Origin: Clostridia bacterium
GTDB taxonomy: Bacteria > Bacillota > Clostridia > Christensenellales > Aristaeellaceae
Direction: 5' to 3'
DNA length: 64,000 nucleotides
Assembly: GCA_017484085.1 (NCBI GenBank)
Contig: JAFUTW010000038.1
Location: 21,738-85,737, forward strand
Part shown: positions 8,068 to 18,877 of the stretch, piece by piece
Layout of the letters: every line of letters starts with the position of its first letter
How positions within the stretch are numbered: position 1 is the stretch's first letter
The notes under the pieces: generated by a model
Databases searched by the model: none
Seen by the model: the letters and a program-made list of their open reading frames with translations, nothing else
What the model was told of the DNA's origin: nothing
Made by a program: the position numbers and the translations under genes

Positions 8068-11000
8068 ATGAACAGACGCGGCCAGTTGATCAAAACAATC
8101 CGGAAACTTGCAACCATCCTTCTGATTCTGTCTGTGTGCGGAATCGGCAGGTTTGGCATAGCAGAAGAAGCAAGCGATCTGGGAAGCGAAGCGGATGGCT
8201 CTAAAATCGAGCGCATCGATGTCTTCTGGATCACGCCTGATAAACCGGCAAACGACGGGATAGACGATCATCTGTATATCAGCACCTCAGACAATCGTCC
8301 GCTGACCATGCAGTTTCAGATGGAAGTAGCTCTGTCCGGTCAGTACGATTACGCGCCGGGGGATATAACGATCCGGTTCCCGGCACAGATCTGGCATAAG
8401 CGCGGCAGCGACAGCGGCTATGGCGATATGAGCTATTCCATTCCGGAGGCTCCGGATACCCGCCAGGATTTCAACTGGACACGCATCGGAGATGACATTG
8501 TCATCACCAACGCGAAGGTCATCGGCGCAACCAGCAAGGCCATGTTCCAGTTTACCATCGAAGACCTGATCCCGGTGGACTTGCAGGACATGAGCATCTC
8601 GGACAAGCTGAGCGCGGAATGCTTTGTCACTACGCATGAAGGAAACACGATCCATTTAAAAAGCTCAGATATCACGGCGCAGGTCGATACTTCCGAAAGG
8701 GTAACCGGCGCACATAAAAGCGGGCGCCTTTATGAGGAGGCGCCGTCTTCTCTGCCTGCCAATCTGCTGGAGAACCTTCCGGGCGGAGCGCAGGCCAAAG
8801 ACGATTATATTTATGTCCAGTGGGCGAACTATGTATATCATCAGGGCAATCAGCCCTTTTCACTGACCGTTGCCGATGATGTCACAGGGGATCAGTATGA
8901 TGCTTACCGCATGGTCAAGAATGATGACGGGAGCACCGAGAAGCAGCTGATCACCGATGCCGTAATGCTGGGAATGGTGGGCGGTGATGCGCCGGAGAAC
9001 AACAGGGTGGAAGCGGAGATCCTTCATGACACCTATCACTCGGATACGTCCGGCAGCTATGATCATAACCGTTATATCTGGACGGCGTACAAGAAAGACG
9101 CCTTCTATGTTCCCAATGCAAACGAACCCCAGGTCACATATTATATGCACAATGATTCAACCTGGACACTGACGGAAGCAGATCCGTATGTCGGGGAGAA
9201 TGCCGACCTGAATAAACCGGAAGACAAGCAGCAGGTGACGACTGTCACAGCCGGATCCACGGTTACGTATTCACCGGTAAAGTGGAAGCGGCCGACAGGC
9301 CATTTTTCAGTCAACAAGTATACGATCGGCAAACCTTATAAGGATCATCTGTATGGCTATGCGCTGAACCGGCTTCAGAACGGGGAAAACGTACAGATAC
9401 CGTTCGAACTGGAAACCATCGCAAGAGGCTATCCATGGACGGTTTCGCCGGCCGTTCCGCATGACAACGAAAAAGCGCTGGAAGAAGCGGACCAGAAATA
9501 CTACGGTTATCTCGGCTGGCGCCAGTACACGGAAGATTTTGAGACCTTCTATCTTCCGCTCAGCGATGAGATCCCGCTGACGACGGAAGATTATGAGATC
9601 AGTTCTATGCGCATAGCCGCGCCGAGTACCTATCGCTACGGCAAGCGTTCCGACGGAACTTGGGACTATATTTACGACAGTAATCAGCCGAAGCCGGATC
9701 TGGAAATCTATTATCAGCTGAATAACGACGGCAACTGGATTCACGGTGGAACAGCCAGCTGGGGAGAGACCGGAAGAGGACGGATGACGCTTGTCGCGCA
9801 TAATGACGCCAGCGTACAGACGGTTGGCGGCAGAGAGGTGCTCTCTTTCCCGCCCAATACCAGCCGGACACGCCATGAGTATGTGAGCAATGTCTGCGGG
9901 GGAAAGACGCTTGAGCACACGGACCTGGCTGAAGTTGTCTGGTCTGTGTATGACACCATCACACTGAAAGCCAGTCCGCGGGTAATGCAGGCTGTGGAAC
10001 AATTGTTTGACCAGACCGATACACCGAGCTCCAAATTCAAAAACGACGACAGGATGAATGTCGATGTTTGGCTGGGACAGCCTTATGAAACAAAAGAAGC
10101 ATTGGGAAGCTGGGATTTTGACTATTCAGAAGCGACGCTCGCCGGAGCCGCATACGGTGTAGCGCCCAGCAAATCCGTCAGGTTTGACCGCAGGAAGGAC
10201 AATGATGTCGGCAATCAACGCGTCATACTCCATTACCAAGCGCGTGTAGCGGAACAGAGCAATCTGACAGAACGGAAGGATTATACGGATGCGGTTGCGT
10301 CCGGTGTCATTCCGAAAGAAACAAAAGGAATATGGTATGACCTTCTGCCCCCGGGTGTTTATCCGGATCTGGATACGGTACGCCTGCGCAATGCGGACAA
10401 AATTACAAGTATTTATACGGTTCCCGATTTCAAAAATACGGGCCGTATCCTTATGGTTGTCGAGTGCGATCTCACACCGACGCCTTCTACGGTATACGGA
10501 GCCACATGGGGGGATCAGCCGACCCTGACATTTGACGCATACTACCCCTGGGAAGCGATTCTGGAACATGGGCGGGAAAACGTCATGAACTATGTGGCGT
10601 TTGAATCGCTGTCGGAAAACCTGCCGCACGATACCCTGGGTACGATCAAAGGACAGCAGGGTGAGGCAGACGTTCCGGAACAGAAGTATACAGAGCGGAA
10701 AAACAACCTCACACCGCAGATGCCGGCGGATATCGTCGCGGCGCTGACCGACCTTGATCCGGAGACGGATGAAAACCGTTTTCTCTATGCGAAAGCCGGC
10801 ACCAGCCTGACCATCAACCTGGAAGCTTTGGCAGGTATAGCAAAACTGGTTCAGGACGATCTGAAAGGCGTATGGACACAGGGACTGGACGGGCAGGAAC
10901 AAGTCAATGTGTATGAAGGACACAACTATACCTACCGGCTGCGCGTGACCAGCGGTCCAAATACGATCACCAAAGATATAGTGATCTACGATACGGTGGA

Positions 11001-14000
11001 GAACTATGATATCCCGGATCCGAAGGATGAAGTGGTTCATGATGCTACCAAGATAGAAGACTACAACGACCGTGAGGAAAAGAAAAACTGGTACGGTGAC
11101 TGGAGCGAGCGCGATGACTGGCATGGCGGCCAGTGGCGCGGCAGGCTTTTGCAGATCGATTTGTCAGAGTTCATCAAAAGGGGAGTCGATGTAAAACTCT
11201 GGGTTTCGGATAACTGGAATCTGCAGTTCAAGGATGCACCGGAGGATTACAATAGCGAGCAAAAGCGCATCCTCTTCTCCAGCGATGCCTATGCGATAGA
11301 CGACCCGGCTGAACGGGCGATCTACGGCTGGCAGCAGATGACCCCGGACTCAAAAGGCATTTGGACTGCCCCGGAAGGCATGGATGTCACGGCTGTCGCG
11401 ATCGATGCGAGATACAAAAAAGACGGGACGCCGTTTGAACTGGATGAATTCGAGAAGATCACTGCTTATCTGCATATGAAGGCGCCGGACGATGGGACGA
11501 CCGACGAGGAACTGCAAGAAAACTACCATGCCAAGGGCGCCTATGCGCACAAGGCAGACGGAACGGAGACGTCAGAAAATCCGACCATCGATTGGGAAGC
11601 GGCATTGGACCCCGAAAACAATATGCATGCTTTTAACAATACCCGGTTAAAGGCAAGGATTCAGATCAAAGGGACCGATGGAGACGGGGCATCCTCGGAT
11701 CAGATGTTCCGCAACGACTATACCCGCGTTGGCATTGTTCCGCGGATACTGACGGTTGAAAAGCAGTGGAAGGATGAGGACGACTACGATGCGATCCGTC
11801 CGGATCATGTCGTAGTGCATCTGCGCCGCAAGGTAATGGGCGGAACCTGGGAGGATTTGGGGCGCAGCGCCACGCTGGATGACAGCAACGACTGGAAAGC
11901 GGTCTTCCAGCAGATCGACGTGGTGGATGAAAAGAACCGGCCGTACCAGTATTCCTTTACGGAGGATCCGGTACCCGGTTATACGGACAGCGTAAGCCGT
12001 GACAAAGACAATGAAAGCCATTTTATCGTCACCAATACGCATGAAAAAGATACGGTCAGCGTTGAAGGCCAGAAGATCTGGAGCGGCGAAAACGGGGATA
12101 CATCCTTGCGTCCGGAGAGCATCCGGGTCAAACTGTACCGTGATGGGGAATATCAGAGGACGCTGACCGTGCGGCCGGACAGCAGCGGAGACTGGCACTA
12201 CAGCTTCGGGGACCTCATTAAGAACAAACGCGGCGGCGAGCCTTATGTCTATACGGTAGAGGAAGAATATGTCCCCAAATATGTGGTTGCCTATGACGGC
12301 TATAAGGTTATAGACAATACGCTTAAGCCTTACGGCGATTTAAGCGTAGAGAAGGTAATCGAGAACGCGACTCCTGCAGCTTCCGACAAGGATTTCACCT
12401 TTACGTTTTCTGCATTCGGCGAAGTGACGCAGGAAATGATTGACGAGGCAAGGCACGAGCAGCAGGAAGCGGATCCGACTGCAGCGTTTGTGCCGCCCGA
12501 ACCGGTGCCGCTGGACGCGGCTTACCGTTACACCATCAAAGAGGGTGAAACAGAGATAAAAAGCGGCGAGATCATGAGCGGAGAGAGCTTTAAGCTCAAG
12601 GGAGGCCAGAAGTTTACCGTTTATGATCTTCCTTCCGAAGCGACTTATAAGCTTGAGGAAGTTCCTGCTGCAGGCTATACGCAGACAAGCGCGCAAAATG
12701 CAGAGGGGGCCATCCGTGCTGGCCGTACGCAGGAAGCGGTCTTCACCAATACGTATCATGCTCAGGGCAATGCGCAGCTGAGAGCCATTAAAACGCTGAC
12801 AGGCCATAAGCTGAACCGTAACCAGTTCCGTTTTGACGTGACGGATAAGACAGAAGGCAGCGAAACCTACGGTGAAATCATCCGGAGCGCGGGCAATGAT
12901 GTGCCGACGAGTACGCAGCAGGATGAAAGCAGCGGCGTTATCACCTCGCAGGCATCGGTCGCTTTCGGTCAGATCCGCTACACGGAAGCGGACGCGGGGA
13001 AGACCTTCACTTATGAGATAACGGAACAGAATACCGGCAAAGACGGCTACACATACAGCACCGAAGTAAAGACCGTTACCGTGAAGGTAGAGGATTTGAC
13101 GGGCGACGGGAACCTTACTGTAACGGTGACCCCGGACCTGGGGTCGGATGACGCATATAATTTCAATAATACCTATAAAGCCGAAGGAGAGATTTCCTTC
13201 AAGGCCTGGAAGGTGCTGGAAATCTATGACCTGGAGAAGGATCAGTTTGAATTTGAATTGTACAAATATGATCCGAACACCAAGGACAAAGTGGGTGCGC
13301 CCCTGCAGACGGCAAAGAACAACGAGGATGGCACGATCAACTTTGCGCCTATCAAATTCACCCAGGACGATGTGAACGTGGCCCCCAATAATCCCAACAT
13401 CTATTGGTATCTGCTGCGGGAGAAAAGGGGCAGCGATCCTGCCGTGGTCTACTCCAACAAAGAGTATATCATCAAGATCACCCCGTATGACAACAACGAC
13501 GGCACCATAAGCTTCTCTCAGGATGATCAGCAGGTGGAGCGGGAATGGACAGAAGAAACCTGCCCGGACTGCGAGGGAAGCGGTATGCTCACTTCTTCTG
13601 ACGCACCGGTGCCAATCGATGAAGCTGCCACCGGAGAAGAAGGTCAGGAAGTATGGCTCTATGATACCCGCAGAAGCCCGAACAATAACGGCATTGAAGG
13701 GAATACACCCAAAGCCGTAATCTATGTGCCGAATTCTGCGCTGTGCACCATATGCAAGGGTAAGTGCTACATCGGCAACAGTACTTGTTCTTCGTGCTCT
13801 GGTACCGGCTTGCAGGTTGGTGCAAGGCTGGATATTACAAGCAGTGATATCACGCCTGGTATTTTTGACGCGTCTCTTGTTTTTGAGCAGCTTGTCTTTA
13901 CAGATGTTGCCAGTCATGCACAGGGCAAGAGTTCCGGTGGCGCAGCGGATTACTGCATGCGCGTCGGTCGGGTCGTGAACGGCAGTATCGTCAGCACGGA

Positions 14001-17000
14001 GAATCCGGGCGGAAGCCGCGCTTTCCGGGCATACGTGCCCAGAAACAGGATTGGAGTGACCGGCCCGGTTACAGGCGGCATCCATGAGTGTGAGAACTGC
14101 AACGGAACTGGCATCGTTCTCGTAGAGGGAAACATTACCGTTACCGGAGAAACCACCGGCCCGGTGTTTGTAAATGGCTATCACGACGGCAACCTGAAGC
14201 TGACCAAGAATATCACCAACGGGAACCCCTCCCAGAAATTCACGTTCAAGGTGAAGCTGGTTGGTCTGGGGACGGGCAGCTTCGATTTGGAGCGTAAAGG
14301 AGACGGTGACAATAGCGGCGCCGGCACAGACAGCGGCGCAAGCGGCGGCGAAACCACGCCTGATATTTCCGGGATTCTGCCGGTGTATCATGCGACAGCG
14401 GCTGAAATTGCCGGCACAAAGGCGTATGCTGTATTGAATAAGGAAACGGGGGAATTCATATTCTTCCGCACAAAACAGAATGAGGCGATGGATCCTTGGG
14501 GCAACAGCTTCAATATGAGTGGAGCGACCACCGCCAACTCTAACCGGCGGAAGGAAACCGATGGATTCATCTACTATGACAACTTTGACAATGCTCCATA
14601 TGGATATAGTTCAAGTTATCGTCCCCAATGGTCCACCAATACTTACGATCAGAAGCTGATCAAAACAGTCACCATGCGTGATCCTGTTCAGCTAAAGACG
14701 ATTGCGCACTTTTTCCGTGACTGCAGCAATATAGAAACAATCGATCTGCGCTTGGTGGACGTGCTGCAAGGCGGCAAATTTAGCCTGTTTTATACGTTCT
14801 ATGGATTGAACAAGCTGAAAGAACTGAATCTGGGGAACATGGATTTAAGATACTGCTATGACCTGGACCTGCTTGTGCAGAACTGTTCCTCCCTTGAAAC
14901 GATTAATATGGGACATTTGAATACCGCCAGAGTTTTCATCAGCAATTATTGGAATTTTCCTTTCAAAGGAACGAAAATTACCCGTATTACGATTGGCGAT
15001 CAATCGAAGTTCATTGAAAAATACAACGGCTCAATTATTTATCCACAACCCATTTCGGGATATGAGGATAAGTGGGTAAATGTGGACACCAATGAGTCGC
15101 TGAACAGCCATGACTTGTTCACGCAAGGGAACCATGGCGGCACCTGGGAGCTTGACCCCAAGTATTACAACATTACCTTCGATGCAAACGGTGGCAGCGG
15201 CTCCATGCAAAGCCAGCGCGTTAACACGCATCGTGATTTCACGACCGGCTATAATTTCTATCGCTTCGGTTATGACTTCACCGGCTTTATGGACAATTAC
15301 GGCCATTTCTATGCAGTAGATGAGAATGGGAAAGTCAAGATTCCCAGCAACACCTATTCCAACACGAGCAGTACCACCGACGTGCAGGTTACCCTGACGG
15401 CTCAATGGACGCCGGTGGACAATACCGCCACCATGGAAAACGATACCCTGACGGTGAGCTTGTACGGTGGAGAATCGGTGACTATCCACAATATTCCTGC
15501 CGGTACGGCCTATGAGATTTGGGAAGAAGTACCCGATGGATGGATTCTTGTCAGCAAGGTTAACGACAGTGGCGTGATCGTGCCCCTGGAAACGGCTGAA
15601 TCTGTATTTACTGATGAATATGCGCCTAACAAGGCAACTGCCAGCATGACCGCGTCCAAGATGATGGACGCTAAGCTGACAGGTGGGTATACCTTCGGCT
15701 TGTACAAGGTAAATAATGGCACGGAAACCCTGATTGATACCAAGGAAAGCTCTGTGGGCGGCATCGCGAGCTTTGACATCATCACCTATACGTTGGATGA
15801 CGTGGGCACGCATGAGTATGTGATCCGCGAGATCGTGGAGAATCCCGATCCTACTATCCAATATGATACCCACGCTGAACGCGTACGCGTGGTGGTATAT
15901 GACGATGGCAGAGGAAACCTGGATGCTACAACGGGTTATCTGGATCGCAACGGCGTGTTTGTCAACAGCACCAAGCCGGGCGATCTCAAGCTGAGCAAAA
16001 CCATAGAGAAAGCTTCGCCGAAGGCAGCTGAGCAGGAGTTTACCTTCAAGGTCAGTTTCCTGGACCGGTTTGAGCAGCCGACCAAGCTGCTTGAAGGCGG
16101 GACGACGGAAAAGACAACAGTGACAGCCTTGAACAGCAATGGGACCGAAGCGACCCTTGATATCGTCGACAATTCTGTCACGGTGACCCTGCGTGGCGGA
16201 GAAACGGTTACCTTGAAGGATATCCCGGCAGGCATCCATTATAAGGTGGAGGAACTGAACATCCCTGTCGGATGGGCGAAAACCGGCGAAAGCGGAACGA
16301 CGGGAGAGATCAGAAGCACTGAAACGAGCAGCGCTGCGTTCACCAATACGTATACGGCGGCCGGGCGTGTATATCTTGAAGTCGTTAAAGAACTGCTTGG
16401 AAGTGCACCCAAAGCCGACTCGTTCACTTTTGAACTGTATGCGGAGCAGGATTGGGATGAGGATGAAAACGTGCCCAAGGCAGGCGCAAAGCCGCTTGAT
16501 ACACAGAAGAACGCGGCTCCGGATATGCGTGAGGAGATCGCGGATCCGAACAGCAGCGAGCGGGGCGCTACGATCCCTAATCCTGACTACGGAAAGGCAA
16601 TAGCACACTTCAACGCGGTGAACTTCACCGAAGCGGATGTCGGAAAGGCATTTCATTACTATATCCGCGAGGTGCCGGGAACAGACAGCCAAATCGTCTA
16701 TACGAAGGAAACACGAAAGGTTACGGTCACCGTGACGGATGAAACCGGAGAAGGCCGGCTAACTGCGACACCCGACTACTCTGAAACTGCAAAACCGACG
16801 CTGACAAACAGCTACAAACCCGGTTCTCTTGAAGTAAGCAAGCACTTGCTGAAATCAACCGCTGAGACGAAGGACAAGGTATTTACCTTTACCGTCCGGC
16901 TGGAGGATGCTTCCGGAACACCGCTGACGGGAACCTTCCGGACAATCAAAGAACGGAATGAAGAAAGGGAAACCGGTACTGCAAATGCAGAGAACGGCAA

Positions 17001-18705
17001 ACTGGTTTTTACGCTGAGAGACGGAGAAAGCATCCTGATCTCAGGGCTGCCGGACGGTTCGGACTACAGGATCGAAGAAGCCGAAGAAACCGGTTTTATA
17101 CTTTCCGGAAAAACAGGCGAGGAGGGGACCATCGTTGCGAATGAGACACAGCATGCAGTATTCCGCAATACATATGACGCAACCGGTGAACTGAAGCTGT
17201 CTGTCGGCAAACGCCTGCTGATCGGTGCAACACAAGAAGAAACCAAACTGGAGGCCGCTCAGTTCAGCTTTACCCTGAGGAATCAGGATGGGCAGGCATT
17301 GCAGCAGAAATACAACGATGAAAGAGGAAGGGCTGTCTTTGATCCCATTGAGCTGACATTGGATGATATCGGCACATCGAGCTATACGATTACCGAGAAC
17401 AATTATGGCGTGGATGGAATCAACTACGACGACAGCAAGATCCGGGCGGATGTCACGGTCAAAGACGACGGTCAGGGACAGCTGAAAGCTGAGGTCGAAT
17501 ACACGCGAATCATTCCGGACCGCAATGGCGGCGATCCGGCAGAAGAGAAAATACCTGAAGATGAAGTGGAGTTTATAAACAGGAAAGTGAAGAATGGCAA
17601 GTGCGCCATCCGCGTGGAAAAGACCCTGGAAGGACAGAAACTGAAAGCCCGCCGGTTCAAATTTGAATTGGTCGATGAACGGGGAAATGTCATTGCCACC
17701 AGATATAACAATGCAGCAGGACAGACGATTTTCGATCCGGACAGCATACCGGCTCTTCGGTTTGACACGATAGACATGGAGGGAAAGAAAGAGAAGCAGT
17801 TTAACTTCGTTGTGCGTGAAGTCAATGACGGCCTGAAAGGGATGCAATATGCCGAACCGGTACCGATTTGCCTGACGGTGACGGAGGATGAAAGCGCCGT
17901 GTTGAAAGTAAACGGCCAGGAGAATCCGGTCCTGAAGGCGGAGTTCCACAATGCATATCAGGCAGAGACGGAAATAGTCCTTGAGGCGGAGAAGCAGTAT
18001 TTGGGTGGGACGCTGAAAGAAGGAGACTTCCTGTTTGAACTCCTTGAGGGCGGAAAAGTCATAGCTGCGGCCTCCAATGATGCACAAGGGAAGGTGAGAT
18101 TCAACCTCAAATATACCATCCGGGATGTCGACCCGGATACGCACCGGGGAGAGAAGCGGTATGTAATGAGAGAATCAGTGCCGGAAAAACGGGGCAATAT
18201 ACGGTATGATACGCATGAAGAAAGCATCATCGTCAGCCTTGTTGACAACGAAAACGGCGAAATGATGGCCTCAAGCAACCGTGAAGGTGAAACAATCAAA
18301 TTTATAAACGAATGGCGAAAACCCAACCGGTATTACTTCAGTTTCCGTAAAGTCTGGAAAGACGCACCGGCTGAGGGACTGCAGTTTACACTGTACAACT
18401 CAGACGGGACAGTGCATGTACATGGCTTTAACAAAACGGTGCTGAATGACCGCGAATGGCTGTTTGAAGCGTGGCTCGACAAGCCGGATGATTATTATGT
18501 CATCGAAGAGGTGCCGGATGGGTTCAGCGCGGCATATGATAATGCTGGGAACCATGCTGACGAGACAGACCGCTGTTACAACGGGGGAACGATTGTAAAC
18601 AGCCGTGTACCGGACACCGGGGATCGGAGCCACGCAGGCCTGTGGGCCGCAGTGCTGACTTCCTCTGCAGCGCTGCTGGTGTTGCTCGTCAGGAAGAAGA
18701 GATGA
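8068..18705 (+). CDS. Giant LPXTG-type adhesin with pilin-like isopeptide domains
   Basis: A 3,545-residue surface protein. The ATG at 8068 is preceded by a GGAAGGCGGAAG site and opens a signal peptide (about residues 1-33); the frame extends upstream to 7933 without a better start. Residues 34-1225 form an adhesin head I cannot classify. Two Cna_B-like domains follow (about 1226-1417), then about ten pilin-type domains (FctA/Spy0128-like alternating with DUF5979/DUF7601-like), marked by recurrent linkers such as FTNTYHA, FNNTYKA, LTNSYKP and FRNTYDA. One domain carries four CxxCxGxG-type cysteine motifs (first cysteines 1832, 1893, 1907, 2008). The next carries a BspA-like leucine-rich region and an InlB-type B-repeat. 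A last Cna_B-like domain precedes VPDTG, a hydrophobic helix and an RKKR tail: a sortase anchor. No sortase gene is in the window. Confidence 0.92.
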   Translation: MNRRGQLIKTIRKLATILLILSVCGIGRFGIAEEASDLGSEADGSKIERIDVFWITPDKPANDGIDDHLYISTSDNRPLTMQFQMEVALSGQYDYAPGDITIRFPAQIWHKRGSDSGYGDMSYSIPEAPDTRQDFNWTRIGDDIVITNAKVIGATSKAMFQFTIEDLIPVDLQDMSISDKLSAECFVTTHEGNTIHLKSSDITAQVDTSERVTGAHKSGRLYEEAPSSLPANLLENLPGGAQAKDDYIYVQWANYVYHQGNQPFSLTVADDVTGDQYDAYRMVKNDDGSTEKQLITDAVMLGMVGGDAPENNRVEAEILHDTYHSDTSGSYDHNRYIWTAYKKDAFYVPNANEPQVTYYMHNDSTWTLTEADPYVGENADLNKPEDKQQVTTVTAGSTVTYSPVKWKRPTGHFSVNKYTIGKPYKDHLYGYALNRLQNGENVQIPFELETIARGYPWTVSPAVPHDNEKALEEADQKYYGYLGWRQYTEDFETFYLPLSDEIPLTTEDYEISSMRIAAPSTYRYGKRSDGTWDYIYDSNQPKPDLEIYYQLNNDGNWIHGGTASWGETGRGRMTLVAHNDASVQTVGGREVLSFPPNTSRTRHEYVSNVCGGKTLEHTDLAEVVWSVYDTITLKASPRVMQAVEQLFDQTDTPSSKFKNDDRMNVDVWLGQPYETKEALGSWDFDYSEATLAGAAYGVAPSKSVRFDRRKDNDVGNQRVILHYQARVAEQSNLTERKDYTDAVASGVIPKETKGIWYDLLPPGVYPDLDTVRLRNADKITSIYTVPDFKNTGRILMVVECDLTPTPSTVYGATWGDQPTLTFDAYYPWEAILEHGRENVMNYVAFESLSENLPHDTLGTIKGQQGEADVPEQKYTERKNNLTPQMPADIVAALTDLDPETDENRFLYAKAGTSLTINLEALAGIAKLVQDDLKGVWTQGLDGQEQVNVYEGHNYTYRLRVTSGPNTITKDIVIYDTVENYDIPDPKDEVVHDATKIEDYNDREEKKNWYGDWSERDDWHGGQWRGRLLQIDLSEFIKRGVDVKLWVSDNWNLQFKDAPEDYNSEQKRILFSSDAYAIDDPAERAIYGWQQMTPDSKGIWTAPEGMDVTAVAIDARYKKDGTPFELDEFEKITAYLHMKAPDDGTTDEELQENYHAKGAYAHKADGTETSENPTIDWEAALDPENNMHAFNNTRLKARIQIKGTDGDGASSDQMFRNDYTRVGIVPRILTVEKQWKDEDDYDAIRPDHVVVHLRRKVMGGTWEDLGRSATLDDSNDWKAVFQQIDVVDEKNRPYQYSFTEDPVPGYTDSVSRDKDNESHFIVTNTHEKDTVSVEGQKIWSGENGDTSLRPESIRVKLYRDGEYQRTLTVRPDSSGDWHYSFGDLIKNKRGGEPYVYTVEEEYVPKYVVAYDGYKVIDNTLKPYGDLSVEKVIENATPAASDKDFTFTFSAFGEVTQEMIDEARHEQQEADPTAAFVPPEPVPLDAAYRYTIKEGETEIKSGEIMSGESFKLKGGQKFTVYDLPSEATYKLEEVPAAGYTQTSAQNAEGAIRAGRTQEAVFTNTYHAQGNAQLRAIKTLTGHKLNRNQFRFDVTDKTEGSETYGEIIRSAGNDVPTSTQQDESSGVITSQASVAFGQIRYTEADAGKTFTYEITEQNTGKDGYTYSTEVKTVTVKVEDLTGDGNLTVTVTPDLGSDDAYNFNNTYKAEGEISFKAWKVLEIYDLEKDQFEFELYKYDPNTKDKVGAPLQTAKNNEDGTINFAPIKFTQDDVNVAPNNPNIYWYLLREKRGSDPAVVYSNKEYIIKITPYDNNDGTISFSQDDQQVEREWTEETCPDCEGSGMLTSSDAPVPIDEAATGEEGQEVWLYDTRRSPNNNGIEGNTPKAVIYVPNSALCTICKGKCYIGNSTCSSCSGTGLQVGARLDITSSDITPGIFDASLVFEQLVFTDVASHAQGKSSGGAADYCMRVGRVVNGSIVSTENPGGSRAFRAYVPRNRIGVTGPVTGGIHECENCNGTGIVLVEGNITVTGETTGPVFVNGYHDGNLKLTKNITNGNPSQKFTFKVKLVGLGTGSFDLERKGDGDNSGAGTDSGASGGETTPDISGILPVYHATAAEIAGTKAYAVLNKETGEFIFFRTKQNEAMDPWGNSFNMSGATTANSNRRKETDGFIYYDNFDNAPYGYSSSYRPQWSTNTYDQKLIKTVTMRDPVQLKTIAHFFRDCSNIETIDLRLVDVLQGGKFSLFYTFYGLNKLKELNLGNMDLRYCYDLDLLVQNCSSLETINMGHLNTARVFISNYWNFPFKGTKITRITIGDQSKFIEKYNGSIIYPQPISGYEDKWVNVDTNESLNSHDLFTQGNHGGTWELDPKYYNITFDANGGSGSMQSQRVNTHRDFTTGYNFYRFGYDFTGFMDNYGHFYAVDENGKVKIPSNTYSNTSSTTDVQVTLTAQWTPVDNTATMENDTLTVSLYGGESVTIHNIPAGTAYEIWEEVPDGWILVSKVNDSGVIVPLETAESVFTDEYAPNKATASMTASKMMDAKLTGGYTFGLYKVNNGTETLIDTKESSVGGIASFDIITYTLDDVGTHEYVIREIVENPDPTIQYDTHAERVRVVVYDDGRGNLDATTGYLDRNGVFVNSTKPGDLKLSKTIEKASPKAAEQEFTFKVSFLDRFEQPTKLLEGGTTEKTTVTALNSNGTEATLDIVDNSVTVTLRGGETVTLKDIPAGIHYKVEELNIPVGWAKTGESGTTGEIRSTETSSAAFTNTYTAAGRVYLEVVKELLGSAPKADSFTFELYAEQDWDEDENVPKAGAKPLDTQKNAAPDMREEIADPNSSERGATIPNPDYGKAIAHFNAVNFTEADVGKAFHYYIREVPGTDSQIVYTKETRKVTVTVTDETGEGRLTATPDYSETAKPTLTNSYKPGSLEVSKHLLKSTAETKDKVFTFTVRLEDASGTPLTGTFRTIKERNEERETGTANAENGKLVFTLRDGESILISGLPDGSDYRIEEAEETGFILSGKTGEEGTIVANETQHAVFRNTYDATGELKLSVGKRLLIGATQEETKLEAAQFSFTLRNQDGQALQQKYNDERGRAVFDPIELTLDDIGTSSYTITENNYGVDGINYDDSKIRADVTVKDDGQGQLKAEVEYTRIIPDRNGGDPAEEKIPEDEVEFINRKVKNGKCAIRVEKTLEGQKLKARRFKFELVDERGNVIATRYNNAAGQTIFDPDSIPALRFDTIDMEGKKEKQFNFVVREVNDGLKGMQYAEPVPICLTVTEDESAVLKVNGQENPVLKAEFHNAYQAETEIVLEAEKQYLGGTLKEGDFLFELLEGGKVIAAASNDAQGKVRFNLKYTIRDVDPDTHRGEKRYVMRESVPEKRGNIRYDTHEESIIVSLVDNENGEMMASSNREGETIKFINEWRKPNRYYFSFRKVWKDAPAEGLQFTLYNSDGTVHVHGFNKTVLNDREWLFEAWLDKPDDYYVIEEVPDGFSAAYDNAGNHADETDRCYNGGTIVNSRVPDTGDRSHAGLWAAVLTSSAALLVLLVRKKR

Positions 18706-18815
18706 TCTGCCTCATTGGATTCTGCCGCAATACCGGACAAGGCGGTTTCAGCCGGTGCAAGTGAAGGAGAACTGCCGGCAAGCCGTTGGAAAACCTGCAG
18801 ACAAAAGAAGTATGA

Positions 18816-18850
18816 CAAAGCCCCTGCCGCAATCAGCGGCGGGGGCTTTG
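18816..18850. terminator. Bidirectional hairpin between adhesin and CoA-transferase genes
   Basis: Arms 18816-18830 and 18836-18850 form a GC-rich 15-bp stem (one mismatch, 5-base loop) midway between the two convergent genes. T-runs on both sides are short, so termination may be partly structure-driven. Confidence 0.7.
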
Positions 18851-18877
18851 AACAAACGAAAAGGGCAGGATCCTCTG

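Noticed and set aside
12340-14391. 683-codon minus-strand frame within the adhesin gene
   Set aside because: Antisense to repeat-rich adhesin sequence, no ribosome binding site and no recognisable domain. Other long reverse frames in the adhesin (10126-11124, 15031-16692, 17041-18144) are rejected for the same reason.
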